Shown: one piece after another, positions 8,046 through 19,155 of the stretch | Numbering within the stretch: position 1 is the stretch's first letter | How the letters are laid out: each line of letters starts with the position of its first letter | Assembly (NCBI RefSeq): GCF_040954835.1 | Contig: NC_090709.1 | Coordinates: 45,640,490 to 45,704,489 of the forward strand | From: Lepisosteus oculatus | Lineage: Eukaryota > Chordata > Actinopteri > Semionotiformes > Lepisosteidae | Length of the DNA stretch: 64,000 nt | Direction: 5' to 3' | Position numbers and translations under genes: made by a program | Notes under the pieces: generated by a model | Seen by the model: only the letters and a program-made list of their open reading frames with translations | Told to the model about the DNA's origin: nothing | The model's database searches: none

Positions 8046-8261
8046 TGCACAAAGAACACTTTGAAAAGCGTCAAAGGCAAGTCATTCCGAGTTGGTCGTT
8101 TGTGTTTTCCGTTCAGACGCGAAATGCTGACATGATCTCTCGGCTCCTCGGTTGTCATTTCTGCTCCGTAAAGGGATCACAGCACGCGTCGGCTTCCAGC
8201 ATGCTGGGTCGGGACACGATGCCGGGGGTTGGAGAGAGTGATGTCTTCCTCGTTAGTATAG
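8046..8261 (+). repeat. Internal duplication A, copy 2 (5' flank and start of intact tRNA-Asp)
   Basis: Counterpart of 5145-5360. It provides the upstream flank of the working tRNA-Asp gene. Confidence 0.85.
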
Positions 8262-8318
8262 TGGCAAGTATCCCCGCCTGTCACGCGGGAGACCGGGGTT
8301 CGATTCCCCGACGGGGAG
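8247..8318 (+). tRNA. tRNA-Asp(GTC), unit 1
   Basis: Reads GAC and GAU. 72 nt, starting TCCTCGTTAGTATAGTGG. It differs from the vertebrate standard only in the D loop (CAAG for TGAG). Acceptor TCCTCGT/ACGGGGA contains U-G pairs typical of this tRNA. Stem CCCGC/GCGGG encloses loop CTGTCAC, the T arm is CGGGG-TTCGATT-CCCCG, and the discriminator is G. The B box is GGTTCGATTCC and T4 lies 4 nt downstream. Confidence 0.98.
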
Positions 8319-8322
8319 TAGC

Positions 8323-8326
8323 TTTT
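8323..8326 (+). terminator. Pol III T4 terminator of tRNA-Asp, unit 1
   Basis: TTTTCTTTC starts 4 nt after the discriminator base; the same in all units. Confidence 0.8.
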
Positions 8327-8730
8327 CTTTCACCTCCTTAGAGAAATGACTGCCTTTCACTTCTCTGTTTTCTTTCACAGCGTCGTGCACCTTTTCATTG
8401 CTCTCGCTTTCAGAGCCTCCGCACGGCAGTCGACTCGACATCAGGAAGCACATTGAAGTGAAAGCAGGAAGCGCTGCGACATGCACTGTGCAGATCCCGC
8501 CACACTAAGAGGTGAGTGGGTCTGTTCGATGCACAAAGAACGCTTTGAGAAGCGTCAAAGGCAAGTCATTCCGAGTTGGTCGTTTGTGTTTTCCGTTCAG
8601 ACGCGAAATGCTGAAATGATCTCTCGGCTCCTCGGTTGTCATTTCTGCTCCGTAAAGGAATCACAGCACGCGTCGGCTTCCAGCACGGTGGGTCGGGACA
8701 CGATGCCGGGGGTCGGAGAGAGCGATGTCT

Positions 8731-8803
8731 TCCTCGTTAGTATAGGACCTGTCACCTGTCCCCACCTGTCACGCGGGAGACTGGGGTGCATCAGGACGCG
8801 CCT
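8731..8803 (+). pseudogene. tRNA-Asp relic, unit 2
   Basis: Same truncated form as in unit 1. Confidence 0.88.
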
Positions 8804-8939
8804 TGAAGTGAAAGCAGGATGCGCTGTGACATGCACTGTGCAGATCCCGCCACACTAAGAGGTGGGTCCAGTGGGTCTGTTCGATCACAGCGCTAGGCGA
8901 ATCCCCAATCCCCTTTTGTGCCTGGCGACAAAAGATGTC

Positions 8940-9012
8940 TGTTTCCGCCCGGTTTCGAACCGGGGACCTTTCGCGTGTGAGGCGAACGTGATAACCACTA
9001 CACTACGGAAAC
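8940..9012 (-). tRNA. tRNA-Val(CAC), unit 2
   Basis: No difference from unit 1 seen. Confidence 0.97.
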
Positions 9013-9439
9013 GGTGGTAAGACGTGCCCAGCGGCCCAGCGCTAAGCTTCGCCACTGCGATTTAGCTGCTTCCAGTGCCTTTATTGGAGTGCGCTGATGG
9101 ACCGTGCTCTCTCTCCAGAGACCAGCACGCCTGTCATGGACGGAGCAGGAAAGGCGGCGCCACATTCTACAGCCCTCTCCACGCAATCGACGAAATCGGG
9201 CTACTGAAGTGGAGAAAATCGCCTCTCCAGAAAGTGCAAATATCATCTTGGAGACTATAAATCCTATTGCCGAAGGTCAGCCCTGTCTACCAGAGTAACC
9301 CTCCCACAGCGATGATCAGCTCGTCTCACACGCGAGAAGTTTCGGTTGGAAACAAGCGCCCCCTCTTCTCGCACGTTTTGCACGTTCGAGTAGTTTTAAT
9401 GCGGCTCTTTCGTACACGGTGCTGATCTTTTGGAAAGCA

Positions 9440-9505
9440 GGAGGCAAAACCGAGTCGAACCGCCTGGGTGAAAACCAGGAACCCTAACCGCTAGACTATA
9501 TGGCA
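9440..9505 (-). pseudogene. tRNA-Glu(TTC) relic, unit 2
   Basis: Same T-arm lesion as unit 1. Confidence 0.88.
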
Positions 9506-9706
9506 GCGAACAACCATGCTGTTCACGGCATCAAGCAAGCAAACTACATAAATATGAGAAAACACGCAAGAGAGTTGTCACTCAGAGTGTCGAAGGGTCG
9601 ATGTATACTGGGGCTCAGTTGAAATGCAACGTCAGGACTTTTCCGAATTATGTCACACGAAGAGAGCACAGCCCTTTCCGCCCTGCCGCGTGTGTCTCGG
9701 TAACTC

Positions 9707-9778
9707 GCTGTGATCGTATAGTGGTCAGTACTTTGCGTTGTGGCCGCAACAACCCCGATTCGAATCCGGGTCACGGCA
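9707..9778 (+). tRNA. tRNA-His(GTG), unit 2, T-stem variant
   Basis: G53 is A (CCCCGATTCG for CCCCGGTTCG). This breaks the conserved 53-61 pair next to the T loop and changes the second base of the B box. Transcription and folding are probably weaker. This is the only tRNA-His copy in the window with a visible defect. Confidence 0.93.
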
Positions 9779-10352
9779 GAATAGGGGCGTCTGCTTTTAC
9801 TACTCGCGCGAATGAAGGCAAAAAAAAGCCAATCGACGTGAACGAATGGCGCTTTACAGAGGAGTACTGCCTGACTGGATCGTTGATGAACGACAGAGGC
9901 CACTCCGACCTCTTCTCGGTTTTCTTCAATGACTTACTAAGGATCTTCTTCACATTCGCCCATGCAGGGGAAGTCAGTTACACCAAAGCAAACGCAGGAA
10001 AGTGCATTTCAAGCAGAGACCAGGAGGGACTTGTTTACACCGAGAGTGGGCGGAGAATGGAACAATGCGCCCAGCCCTGTTGCTGGAGCCGATTCTTGAT
10101 GAGCTCTTGGGCTCACTAAGAGGCCCCCGCTGGATGCTAATCTTTCTGTTGTTCTTGCAGGTCCTGCGCTGCTTTTGAGCCGACAGAGCTCGACCTGGTC
10201 TGTCGGCACAGCCCAATTGCAAATGATCGGCTCCGCGTACAGAAGGAACGTGCGTTTGGTACAAGAGTGCACGAAGGCACCGGAAATACATTGGGAACAA
10301 ATGACCGGTCGCTCAAGACCTCTGTGAAGTACAGGAGCGTGCAAAACGAGGC

Positions 10353-10425
10353 TGTTTCCACCCGGTCTCGAACCGGGGACCTTTCGCGTGTTAGGCGAAC
10401 GTGATAGCCGCTACACTACGGAAAC
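10353..10425 (-). tRNA. tRNA-Val(AAC), unit 2
   Basis: C66 is T, so the last acceptor pair becomes G7-U66, which should be tolerated. Unit 16 has the same change. Confidence 0.96.
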
Positions 10426-10534
10426 CTGTAGGGACTGCTGCTGGTGTCTCGCTTGCGTTTCGGGCTGAGAAAGGGACGCGTCACTTTAGGCAGGTGGCGC
10501 TGGAGAGAGGAACAAAGGGCGCGATGAAACAAAA

Positions 10535-10607
10535 TGCCGAAACCCGGGATCGAACCAGGGACCTTTAGATCTTCAGTCTAACGCTCTCCCAACTGAGCTA
10601 TTTCGGC
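10535..10607 (-). tRNA. tRNA-Phe(GAA), unit 2
   Basis: No difference from unit 1 seen. Confidence 0.97.
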
Positions 10608-11631
10608 AGTGCGCAAAGCCCACAGCCACCTGCTCCAGCCTTCCTGTGTTGTGGCATGAGCGCACCAAGAGTAGCGGGAGAGTGTTGCAGGAACGTCACT
10701 CAGAAGGAAAGCCACCCAGCTGCGCCCTCTGAGCTCTGTCCAGCGCATCTTCCTCGCATGGACTCCTGCCTGCGACGGGCAGGAAACAATTAGCAAGAAC
10801 AGAACGACACGCCATGGGTGTCTCATGACCGCACCTTAGGTTGTGACACGTGCAGGTGTGAGGGGTTGCCGGGCTACTTTGGAGCAGAGCTTGGGCGGAG
10901 GGGGGGCGGGAAAGCAGACAAAGAGGTGACACCTCAAGGTCTGCACGATCACAGCTCTCCGCCGCCCCAGGCTTCCGCTCGATAAGCTACTGGACACACC
11001 CGCCCCTCCTCACACAGACCGTGGAAAAGCCCCCGAGTGGGAGGGCTCGCTCTTCCTCCCAGGAGCTCTTGGACACGACGCCCAGACAGGGCGCGGGGAG
11101 CCGCCGCCTGCAAACACGGCTCCAGGCAGGACTCCACTCCGCAGGAGCCGCAGAGCAGAGGAGATGAGGGCAGCTTAGCTCCTGTGCAGAGACCTGAGCT
11201 GTTGTTGCTGTGGATGCTGTCTTTTCTGCACTCGGGGTAGGAGTGAATGTTGAGTTGCACTTAGAAATGAAGCAGAGCACTTCAACGGCACGGGTGTGTG
11301 TGTGTGTGCGCCCTGGTGATTCTGGGAGACAGATCGAACCTGGGCTAAAAGAGAGGGGGCTTAGCCCTCTTCCATTTGCTAGTTCAAAGTTGTACAACCC
11401 CTTTGTATCTGCTAGGCGGCGCAGTCGTCGTGCACAAAGAACACTTTGAAAAGCGTCAAAGGCAAGTCATTCCGAGTTGGTCGTTTGTGTTTTCCGTTCA
11501 GACGCGAAATGCTGACATGATCTCTCGGCTCCTCGGTTGTCATTTCTGCTCCGTAAAGGGATCACAGCACGCGTCGGCTTCCAGCATGCTGGGTCGGGAC
11601 ACGATGCCGGGGGTTGGAGAGAGCGATGTCT

Positions 11632-11703
11632 TCCTCGTTAGTATAGTGGCAAGTATCCCCGCCTGTCACGCGGGAGACCGGGGTTCGATTCCCCGACGGG
11701 GAG
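11632..11703 (+). tRNA. tRNA-Asp(GTC), unit 2
   Basis: No difference from unit 1 seen within the gene. Confidence 0.97.
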
Positions 11704-12115
11704 TAGCTTTTCTTTCACCTCCTTAGAGAAATGACTGCCTTTCACTTCTCTGTTTTCTTTCACAGCGTCGTGCACCTTTTCATTGCTCTCGCTTTCAGAG
11801 CCTCCGCACGGCAGTCGACTCGACATCAGGAAGCACATTGAAGTGAAAGCAGGAAGCGCTGCGACATGCACTGTGCAGATCCCGCCACACTAAGAGGTGA
11901 GTGGGTCTGTTCGATGCACAAAGAACGCTTTGAGAAGCGTCAAAGGCAAGTCATTCCGAGTTGGTCGTTTGTGTTTTCCGTTCAGACGCGAAATGCTGAA
12001 ATGATCTCTCGGCTCCTCGGTTGTCATTTCTGCTCCGTAAAGGAATCACAGCACGCGTCGGCTTCCAGCACGGTGGGTCGGGACACGATGCCGGGGGTCG
12101 GAGAGAGCGATGTCT

Positions 12116-12188
12116 TCCTCGTTAGTATAGGACCTGTCACCTGTCCCCACCTGTCACGCGGGAGACTGGGGTGCATCAGGACGCGCCT
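12116..12188 (+). pseudogene. tRNA-Asp relic, unit 3
   Basis: Same truncated form as in unit 1; the 12-bp spacer loss lies just downstream. Confidence 0.88.
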
Positions 12189-12312
12189 TGAAGTGAAAGC
12201 AGGATGCGCTGTGCAGATCCCGCCACACTAAGAGGTGGGTCCAGTGGGTCTGTTCGATCACAGCGCTAGGCGAATCCCCAATCCCCTTTTGTGCCTGGCG
12301 ACAAAAGATGTC

Positions 12313-12385
12313 TGTTTCCGCCCGGTTTCGAACCGGGGACCTTTCGCGTGTGAGGCGAACGTGATAACCACTACACTACGGAAAC
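12313..12385 (-). tRNA. tRNA-Val(CAC), unit 3
   Basis: No difference from unit 1 seen. Confidence 0.97.
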
Positions 12386-12812
12386 GGTGGTAAGACGTGC
12401 CCAGCGGCCCAGCGCTGAGCTTCGCCAATGCGATTTAGCTGCTTCCAGTGCCTTTATTGGAGTGCGCTGATGGACCGTGCTCTCTCTCCAGAGACCAGCA
12501 CACCTGTCATGGACGGAGCAGGAAAGGCGGCGCCACATTCTACAGCCCTCTCCACGCAATCGACGAAATCGGGCTACTGAAGTGGAGAAAATCGCCTCTC
12601 CAGAAAGTGCAAATATCATCTTGGAGACTATAAATCCTATTGCCGAAGGTCAGCCCTGTCTACCAGAGTAACCCTCCCACAGCGATGATCAGCTCGTCTC
12701 ACACGCGAGAAGTTTCGGTTGGAAACAAGCGCCCCCTCTTCTCGCACGTTTTGCACGTTCGAGTAGTTTTAATGCGGCTCTTTCGTACACGGTGCTGATC
12801 TTTTGGAAAGCA

Positions 12813-12878
12813 GGAGGCAAAACCGAGTCGAACCGCCTGGGTGAAAACCAGGAACCCTAACCGCTAGACTATATGGCA
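12813..12878 (-). pseudogene. tRNA-Glu(TTC) relic, unit 3
   Basis: Same T-arm lesion as unit 1. Confidence 0.88.
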
Positions 12879-13079
12879 GCGAACAACCATGCTGTTCACG
12901 GCATCAAGCAAGCAAACTACATAAATATGAGAAAACACGCAAGAGAGTTGTCACTCAGAGTGTCGAAGGGTCGATGTATACTGGGGCTCAGTTGAAATGC
13001 AACGTCAGGACTTTTCCGAATTATGTCACACGAAGAGAGCACAGCCCTTTCCGCCCTGCCGCGTGTGTCTCGGTAACTC

Positions 13080-13151
13080 GCTGTGATCGTATAGTGGTCA
13101 GTACTTTGCGTTGTGGCCGCAACAACCCCGGTTCGAATCCGGGTCACGGCA
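13080..13151 (+). tRNA. tRNA-His(GTG), unit 3
   Basis: No difference from unit 1 seen. Confidence 0.97.
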
Positions 13152-13725
13152 GAATAGGGGCGTCTGCTTTTACTACTCGCGCGAATGAAGGCAAAAAAAA
13201 GCCAATCGACGTGAACGAACGGCGCTTTACAGAGGAGTACTGCCTGACTGGATCGTTGATGAACGACAGAGGCCACTCCGACCTCTTCTCGGTTTTCTTC
13301 AATGACTTACTAAGGATCTTCTTCACATTCGCCCATGCAGGGGAAGCCAGTTACACCAAAGCAAACGCAGGAAAGTGCATTTCAAGCAGAGACCAGGAGG
13401 GACTTGTTTACACCGAGAGTGGGCGGAGAATGGAACAATGCGCCCAGCCCTGTTGCTGGAGCCGATTCTTGATGAGCTCTTGGGCTCACTAAGAGGCCCC
13501 CGCTGGATGCTAATCTTTCTGTTGTTCTTGCAGGTCCTGCGCTGCTTTTGAGCCGACAGAGCTCGACCTGGTCTGTCGGCACAGCCCAATTGCAAATGAT
13601 CGGCTCCGCGTACAGAAGGAACGTGCGTTTGGTACAAGAGTGCACGAAGGCACCGGAAATACATTGGGAACAAATGACCGGTCGCTCAAGACCTCTGTGA
13701 AGTACAGGAGCGTGCAAAACGAGGC

Positions 13726-13798
13726 TGTTTCCGCCCGGTCTCGAACCGGGGACCTTTCGCGTGTTAGGCGAACGTGATAGCCGCTACACTACGGAAAC
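13726..13798 (-). tRNA. tRNA-Val(AAC), unit 3
   Basis: Gene as in unit 1. The base change in CTGTATGGAC lies just upstream of the gene. Confidence 0.97.
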
Positions 13799-13907
13799 CT
13801 GTATGGACTGCTGCTGGTGTCTCGCTTGCGTTTCGGGCTGAGAAAGGGACGCGTCACTTTAGGCAGGTGGCGCTGGAGAGAGGAACAAAGGGCGCGATGA
13901 AACAAAA

Positions 13908-13980
13908 TGCCGAAACCCGGGATCGAACCAGGGACCTTTAGATCTTCAGTCTAACGCTCTCCCAACTGAGCTATTTCAGC
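13908..13980 (-). tRNA. tRNA-Phe(GAA), unit 3
   Basis: C3 is T, giving a U3-G70 wobble in the acceptor stem. Shared with units 4 and 7. Confidence 0.96.
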
Positions 13981-15004
13981 AGTGCGCAAAGCCCACAGCC
14001 ACCTGCTCCAGCCTTCCTGTGTTGTGGCATGAGCGCACCAAGAGTAGCGGGAGAGTGTTGCAGGAACGTCACTCAGAAGGAAAGCCACCCAGCTGCGCCC
14101 TCTGAGCTCTGTCCAGCGCATCTTCCTCGCATGGACTCCTGCCTGCGATGGGCAGGAAACAATTAGCAAGAACAGAACGACACGCCATGGGTGTCTCATG
14201 ACCGCACCTTAGGTTGTGACACATGCAGGTGTGAGGGGTTGCCGGGCTACTTTGGAGCAGAGCTTGGGCGGAGGGGGGGCGGGAAAGCAGACAAAGAGGT
14301 GACACCTCAAGGTCTGCACGATCACAGCTCTCCGCCGCCCCAGGCTTCCGCTCGATAAGCTACTGGACACACCCGCCCCTCCTCACACAGACCGTGGAAA
14401 AGCCCCCGAGTGGGAGGGCTCGCTCTTCCTCCCAGGAGCTCTTGGACACGACGCCCAGACAGGGCGCGGGGAGCCGCCGCCTGCAAACACGGCTCCAGGC
14501 AGGAATCCATTCCGCAGGAGCCGCAGAGCAGAGGAGATGAGGGCAGCTTAGCTCCTGTGCAGAGACCTGAGCTGTTGTTGCTGTGGATGCTGTCTTTTCT
14601 GCACTCGGGGTAGGAGTGAATGTTGAGTTGCACTTAGAAATGAAGCAGAGCACTTCAACGGCACGGGTGTGTGTGTGTGTGCGCCCTGGTGATTCTGGGA
14701 GACAGATCGAACCTGGGCTAAAAGAGAGGGGGCTTAGCCCTCTTCCATTTGCTAGTTCAAAGTTGTACAACCCCTTTGTATCTGCTAGGCGGCGCAGTCG
14801 TCGTGCACAAAGAACACTTTGAAAAGCGTCAAAGGCAAGTCATTCCGAGTTGGTCGTTTGTGTTTTCCGTTCAGACGCGAAATGCTGACATGATCTCTCG
14901 GCTCCTCGGTTGTCATTTCTGCTCCGTAAAGGGATCACAGCACGCATCGGCTTCCAGCATGCTGGGTCGGGACACGATGCCGGGGGTTGGAGAGAGCGAT
15001 GTCT

Positions 15005-15076
15005 TCCTCGTTAGTATAGTGGCAAGTATCCCTGCCTGTCACGCGGGAGACCAGGGTTCGATTCCCCGACGGGGAG
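15005..15076 (+). tRNA. tRNA-Asp(GTC), unit 3, two-base variant
   Basis: C29 is T (U29-G41 wobble) and G50 is A (A50-C64 mismatch in the T stem). The anticodon and B box core are unchanged. The same pair of changes is in unit 4. Confidence 0.95.
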
Positions 15077-15488
15077 TAGCTTTTCTTTCACCTCCTTAGA
15101 GAAATGACTGCCTTTCACTTCTCTGTTTTCTTTCACAGCGTCGTGCACCTTTTCATTGCTCTCGCTTTCAGAGCCTCCGCACGGCAGTCGACTCGACATC
15201 AGGAAGCACATTGAAGTGAAAGCAGGAAGCGCTGCGACATGCACTGTGCAGATCCCGCCACACTAAGAGGTGAGTGGGTCTGTTCGATGCACAAAGAACG
15301 CTTTGAGAAGCGTCAAAGGCAAGTCATTCCGAGTTGGTCGTTTGTGTTTTCCGTTCAGACGCGAAATGCTGAAATGATCTCTCGGCTCCTCGGTTGTCAT
15401 TTCTGCTCCGTAAAGGAATCACAGCACGCGTCGGCTTCCAGCACGGTGGGTCGGGACACGATGCCGGGGGTCGGAGAGAGCGATGTCT

Positions 15489-15561
15489 TCCTCGTTAGTA
15501 CAGGACCTGTCACCTGTCCCCACCTGTCACGCGGGAGACTGGGGTGCATCAGGACGCGCCT
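15489..15561 (+). pseudogene. tRNA-Asp relic, unit 4
   Basis: As unit 1, except AGTACAGG for AGTATAGG, shared with unit 5. Confidence 0.88.
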
Positions 15562-15697
15562 TGAAGTGAAAGCAGGATGCGCTGTGACATGCACTGTGCA
15601 GATCCCGCCACACTAAGAGGTGGGTCCAGTGGGTCTGTTCGATCACAGCGCTAGGCGAATCCCCAATCCCCTTTTGTGCCTGGCGACAAAAGATGTC

Positions 15698-15770
15698 TGT
15701 TTCCGCCCGGTTTCGAACCAGGGACCTTTCGCGTGTGAGGCGAACGTGATAACCACTATACTACGGAAAC
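15698..15770 (-). tRNA. tRNA-Val(CAC), unit 4, two-base variant
   Basis: G12 is A, giving an A-C mismatch in the D stem and an altered A box base. C51 is T, giving a wobble pair in the T stem. Shared with unit 5. Confidence 0.95.
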
Positions 15771-16197
15771 GGTGGTAAGACGTGCCCAGCGGCCCAGCGC
15801 TGAGCTTCGCCAATGCGATTTAGCTGCTTCCAGTGCCTTTATTGGAGTGCGCTGATGGACCGTGCTCTCTCTCCAGAGACCAGCACGCCTGTCATGGACG
15901 GAGCAGGAAAGGCGGCGCCACATTCTACAGCCCTCTCCACGCAATCGACGAAATCGGGCTACTGAAGTGGAGAAAATCGCCTCTCCAGAAAGTGCAAATA
16001 TCATCTTGGAGACTATAAATCCTATTGCCGAAGGTCAGCCCTGTCTACCAGAGTAACCCTCCCACAGCGATGATCAGCTCGTCTCACACGCGAGAAGTTT
16101 CGGTTGGAAACAAGCGCCCCCTCTTCTCGCACGTTTTGCACGTTCGAGTAGTTTTAATGCGGCTCTTTCGTACACGGTGCTGATCTTTTGGAAAGCA

Positions 16198-16263
16198 GGA
16201 GGCAAAACCGAGTCGAACCGCCTGGGTGAAAACCAGGAACCCTAACCGCTAGACTATATGGCA
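16198..16263 (-). pseudogene. tRNA-Glu(TTC) relic, unit 4
   Basis: Same T-arm lesion as unit 1. Confidence 0.88.
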
Positions 16264-16464
16264 GCGAACAACCATGCTGTTCACGGCATCAAGCAAGCAA
16301 ACTACATAAATATGAGAAAACACGCAAGAGAGTTGTCACTCAGAGTGTCGAAGGGTCGATGTATACTGGGGCTCAGTTGAAATGCAACGTCAGGACTTTT
16401 CCGAATTATGTCACACGAAGAGAGCACAGCCCTTTCCGCCCTGCCGCGTGTGTCTCGGTAACTC

Positions 16465-16536
16465 GCTGTGATCGTATAGTGGTCAGTACTTTGCGTTGTG
16501 GCCGCAACAACCCCGGTTCGAATCCGGGTCACGGCA
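16465..16536 (+). tRNA. tRNA-His(GTG), unit 4
   Basis: No difference from unit 1 seen. Confidence 0.97.
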
Positions 16537-17110
16537 GAATAGGGGCGTCTGCTTTTACTACTCGCGCGAATGAAGGCAAAAAAAAGCCAATCGACGTGAA
16601 CGAACGGCGCTTTACAGAGGAGTACTGCCTGACTGGATCGTTGATGAACGACAGAGGCCACTCCGACCTCTTCTCGGTTTTCTTCAATGACTTACTAAGG
16701 ATCTTCTTCACATTCGCCCATGCAGGGGAAGCCAGTTACACCAAAGCAAACGCAGGAAAGTGCATTTCAAGCAGAGACCAGGAGGGACTTGTTTACACCG
16801 AGAGTGGGCGGAGAATGGAACAATGCGCCCAGCCCTGTTGCTGGAGCCGATTCTTGATGAGCTCTTGGGCTCACTAAGAGGCCCCCGCTGGATGCTAATC
16901 TTTCTGTTGTTCTTGCAGGTCCTGCGCTGCTTTTGAGCCGACAGAGCTCGACCTGGTCTGTCGGCACAGCCCAATTGCAAATGATCGGCTCCGCGTACAG
17001 AAGGAACGTGCGTTTGGTACAAGAGTGCACGAAGGCACCGGAAATACATTGGGAACAAATGACCGGTCGCTCAAGACCTCTGTGAAGTACAGGAGCGTGC
17101 AAAACGAGGC

Positions 17111-17183
17111 TGTTTCCGCCCGGTCTCGAACCGGGGACCTTTCGCGTGTTAGGCGAACGTGATAGCCGCTACACTACGGAAAC
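17111..17183 (-). tRNA. tRNA-Val(AAC), unit 4
   Basis: No difference from unit 1 seen. Confidence 0.97.
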
Positions 17184-17292
17184 CTGTAGGGACTGCTGCT
17201 GGTGTCTCGCTTGCGTTTCGGGCTGAGAAAGGGACGCGTCACTTTAGGCAGGTGGCGCTGGAGAGAGGAACAAAGGGCGCGATGAAACAAAA

Positions 17293-17365
17293 TGCCGAAA
17301 CCCGGGATCGAACCAGGGACCTTTAGATCTTCAGTCTAACGCTCTCCCAACTGAGCTATTTCAGC
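17293..17365 (-). tRNA. tRNA-Phe(GAA), unit 4
   Basis: C3 is T, as in units 3 and 7. Confidence 0.96.
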
Positions 17366-18389
17366 AGTGCGCAAAGCCCACAGCCACCTGCTCCAGCCTT
17401 CCTGTGTTGTGGCATGAGCGCACCAAGAGTAGCGGGAGAGTGTTGCAGGAACGTCACTCAGAAGGAAAGCCACCCAGCTGCGCCCTCTGAGCTCTGTCCA
17501 GCGCATCTTCCTCGCATGGACTCCTGCCTGCGACGGGCAGGAAACAATTAGCAAGAACAGAACGACACGCCATGGGTGTCTCATGACCGCACCTTAGGTT
17601 GTGACACATGCAGGTGTGAGGGGTTGCCGGGCTACTTTGGAGCAGAGCTTGGGCGGAGGGGGGGCGGGAAAGCAGACAAAGAGGTGACACCTCAAGGTCT
17701 GCACGATCACAGCTCTCCGCCGCCCCAGGCTTCCGCTCGATAAGCTACTGGACACACCCGCCCCTCCTCACACAGACCGTGGAAAAGCCCCCGAGTGGGA
17801 GGGCTCGCTCTTCCTCCCAGGAGCTCTTGGACACGACGCCCAGACAGGGCGCGGGGAGCCGCCGCCTGCAAACACGGCTCCAGGCAGGAATCCATTCCGC
17901 AGGAGCCGCAGAGCAGAGGAGATGAGGGCAGCTTAGCTCCTGTGCAGAGACCTGAGCTGTTGTTGCTGTGGATGCTGTCTTTTCTGCACTCGGGGTAGGA
18001 GTGAATGTTGAGTTGCACTTAGAAATGAAGCAGAGCACTTCAACGGCACGGGTGTGTGTGTGTGTGCGCCCTGGTGATTCTGGGAGACAGATCGAACCTG
18101 GGCTAAAAGAGAGGGGGCTTAGCCCTCTTCCATTTGCTAGTTCAAAGTTGTACAACCCCTTTGTATCTGCTAGGCGGCGCAGTCGTCGTGCACAAAGAAC
18201 ACTTTGAAAAGCGTCAAAGGCAAGTCATTCCGAGTTGGTCGTTTGTGTTTTCCGTTCAGACGCGAAATGCTGACATGATCTCTCGGCTCCTCGGTTGTCA
18301 TTTCTGCTCCGTAAAGGGATCACAGCACGCATCGGCTTCCAGCATGCTGGGTCGGGACACGATGCCGGGGGTTGGAGAGAGCGATGTCT

Positions 18390-18461
18390 TCCTCGTTAGT
18401 ATAGTGGCAAGTATCCCTGCCTGTCACGCGGGAGACCAGGGTTCGATTCCCCGACGGGGAG
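18390..18461 (+). tRNA. tRNA-Asp(GTC), unit 4, two-base variant
   Basis: Same two stem changes as unit 3 (T29 and A50). Confidence 0.95.
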
Positions 18462-18873
18462 TAGCTTTTCTTTCACCTCCTTAGAGAAATGACTGCCTTT
18501 CACTTCTCTGTTTTCTTTCACAGCGTCGTGCACCTTTTCATTGCTCTCGCTTTCAGAGCCTCCGCACGGCAGTCGACTCGACATCAGGAAGCACATTGAA
18601 GTGAAAGCAGGAAGCGCTGCGACATGCACTGTGCAGATCCCGCCACACTAAGAGGTGAGTGGGTCTGTTCGATGCACAAAGAACGCTTTGAGAAGCGTCA
18701 AAGGCAAGTCATTCCGAGTTGGTCGTTTGTGTTTTCCGTTCAGACGCGAAATGCTGAAATGATCTCTCGGCTCCTCGGTTGTCATTTCTGCTCCGTAAAG
18801 GAATCACAGCACGCGTCGGCTTCCAGCACGGTGGGTCGGGACACGATGCCGGGGGTCGGAGAGAGCGATGTCT

Positions 18874-18946
18874 TCCTCGTTAGTACAGGACCTGTCACCT
18901 GTCCCCACCTGTCACGCGGGAGACTGGGGTGCATCAGGACGCGCCT
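18874..18946 (+). pseudogene. tRNA-Asp relic, unit 5
   Basis: AGTACAGG variant, as unit 4. Confidence 0.88.
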
Positions 18947-19082
18947 TGAAGTGAAAGCAGGATGCGCTGTGACATGCACTGTGCAGATCCCGCCACACTA
19001 AGAGGTGGGTCCAGTGGGTCTGTTCGATCACAGCGCTAGGCGAATCCCCAATCCCCTTTTGTGCCTGGCGACAAAAGATGTC

Positions 19083-19155
19083 TGTTTCCGCCCGGTTTCG
19101 AACCAGGGACCTTTCGCGTGTGAGGCGAACGTGATAACCACTATACTACGGAAAC
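19083..19155 (-). tRNA. tRNA-Val(CAC), unit 5, two-base variant
   Basis: A12 and T51, as unit 4. Confidence 0.95.

Larger units (their letters stand above)
5033..8417. repeat. Array unit 1 (3385 bp, junction unit)
   Basis: First unit, joined directly to the foldback element. It differs from the others at several spacer bases, including CCCACC for CCCGCC near 5111 and GCAAATAAAAGCC for the usual A8 run near 6432. More private spacer changes at the array edge are what unequal exchange predicts. Confidence 0.95.
8418..11802. repeat. Array unit 2 (3385 bp)
   Basis: Marked by GCTAAGCTTCGCCACTGCG near 9042, a tRNA-His T-stem change and a tRNA-Val(AAC) change shared with unit 16. Confidence 0.95.
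11803..15175. repeat. Array unit 3 (3373 bp)
   Basis: Lacks 12 bp near 12213, where CTGTGACATGCACTGTG becomes CTGTG. The two CTGTG words flank the lost segment, so replication slippage is likely. Its tRNA-Asp and tRNA-Phe variants are shared with unit 4. Confidence 0.95.
15176..18560. repeat. Array unit 4 (3385 bp)
   Basis: Its right half shares variants with unit 3 and its left half shares variants with unit 5. This is the pattern left by a single-unit tandem duplication out of phase with my unit boundary. Confidence 0.95.

Noticed and set aside
5033-8417. 5S rRNA or snRNA gene inside the unit
   Set aside because: I looked for 5S internal control motifs and U-snRNA signatures and found none.
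9601-10119. 172-codon plus-strand open frame repeated in most units
   Set aside because: It runs through the tRNA-His gene in frame, has no domain or signal, and persists only because the DNA is homogenised. Unit 1 has it broken by one spacer change.
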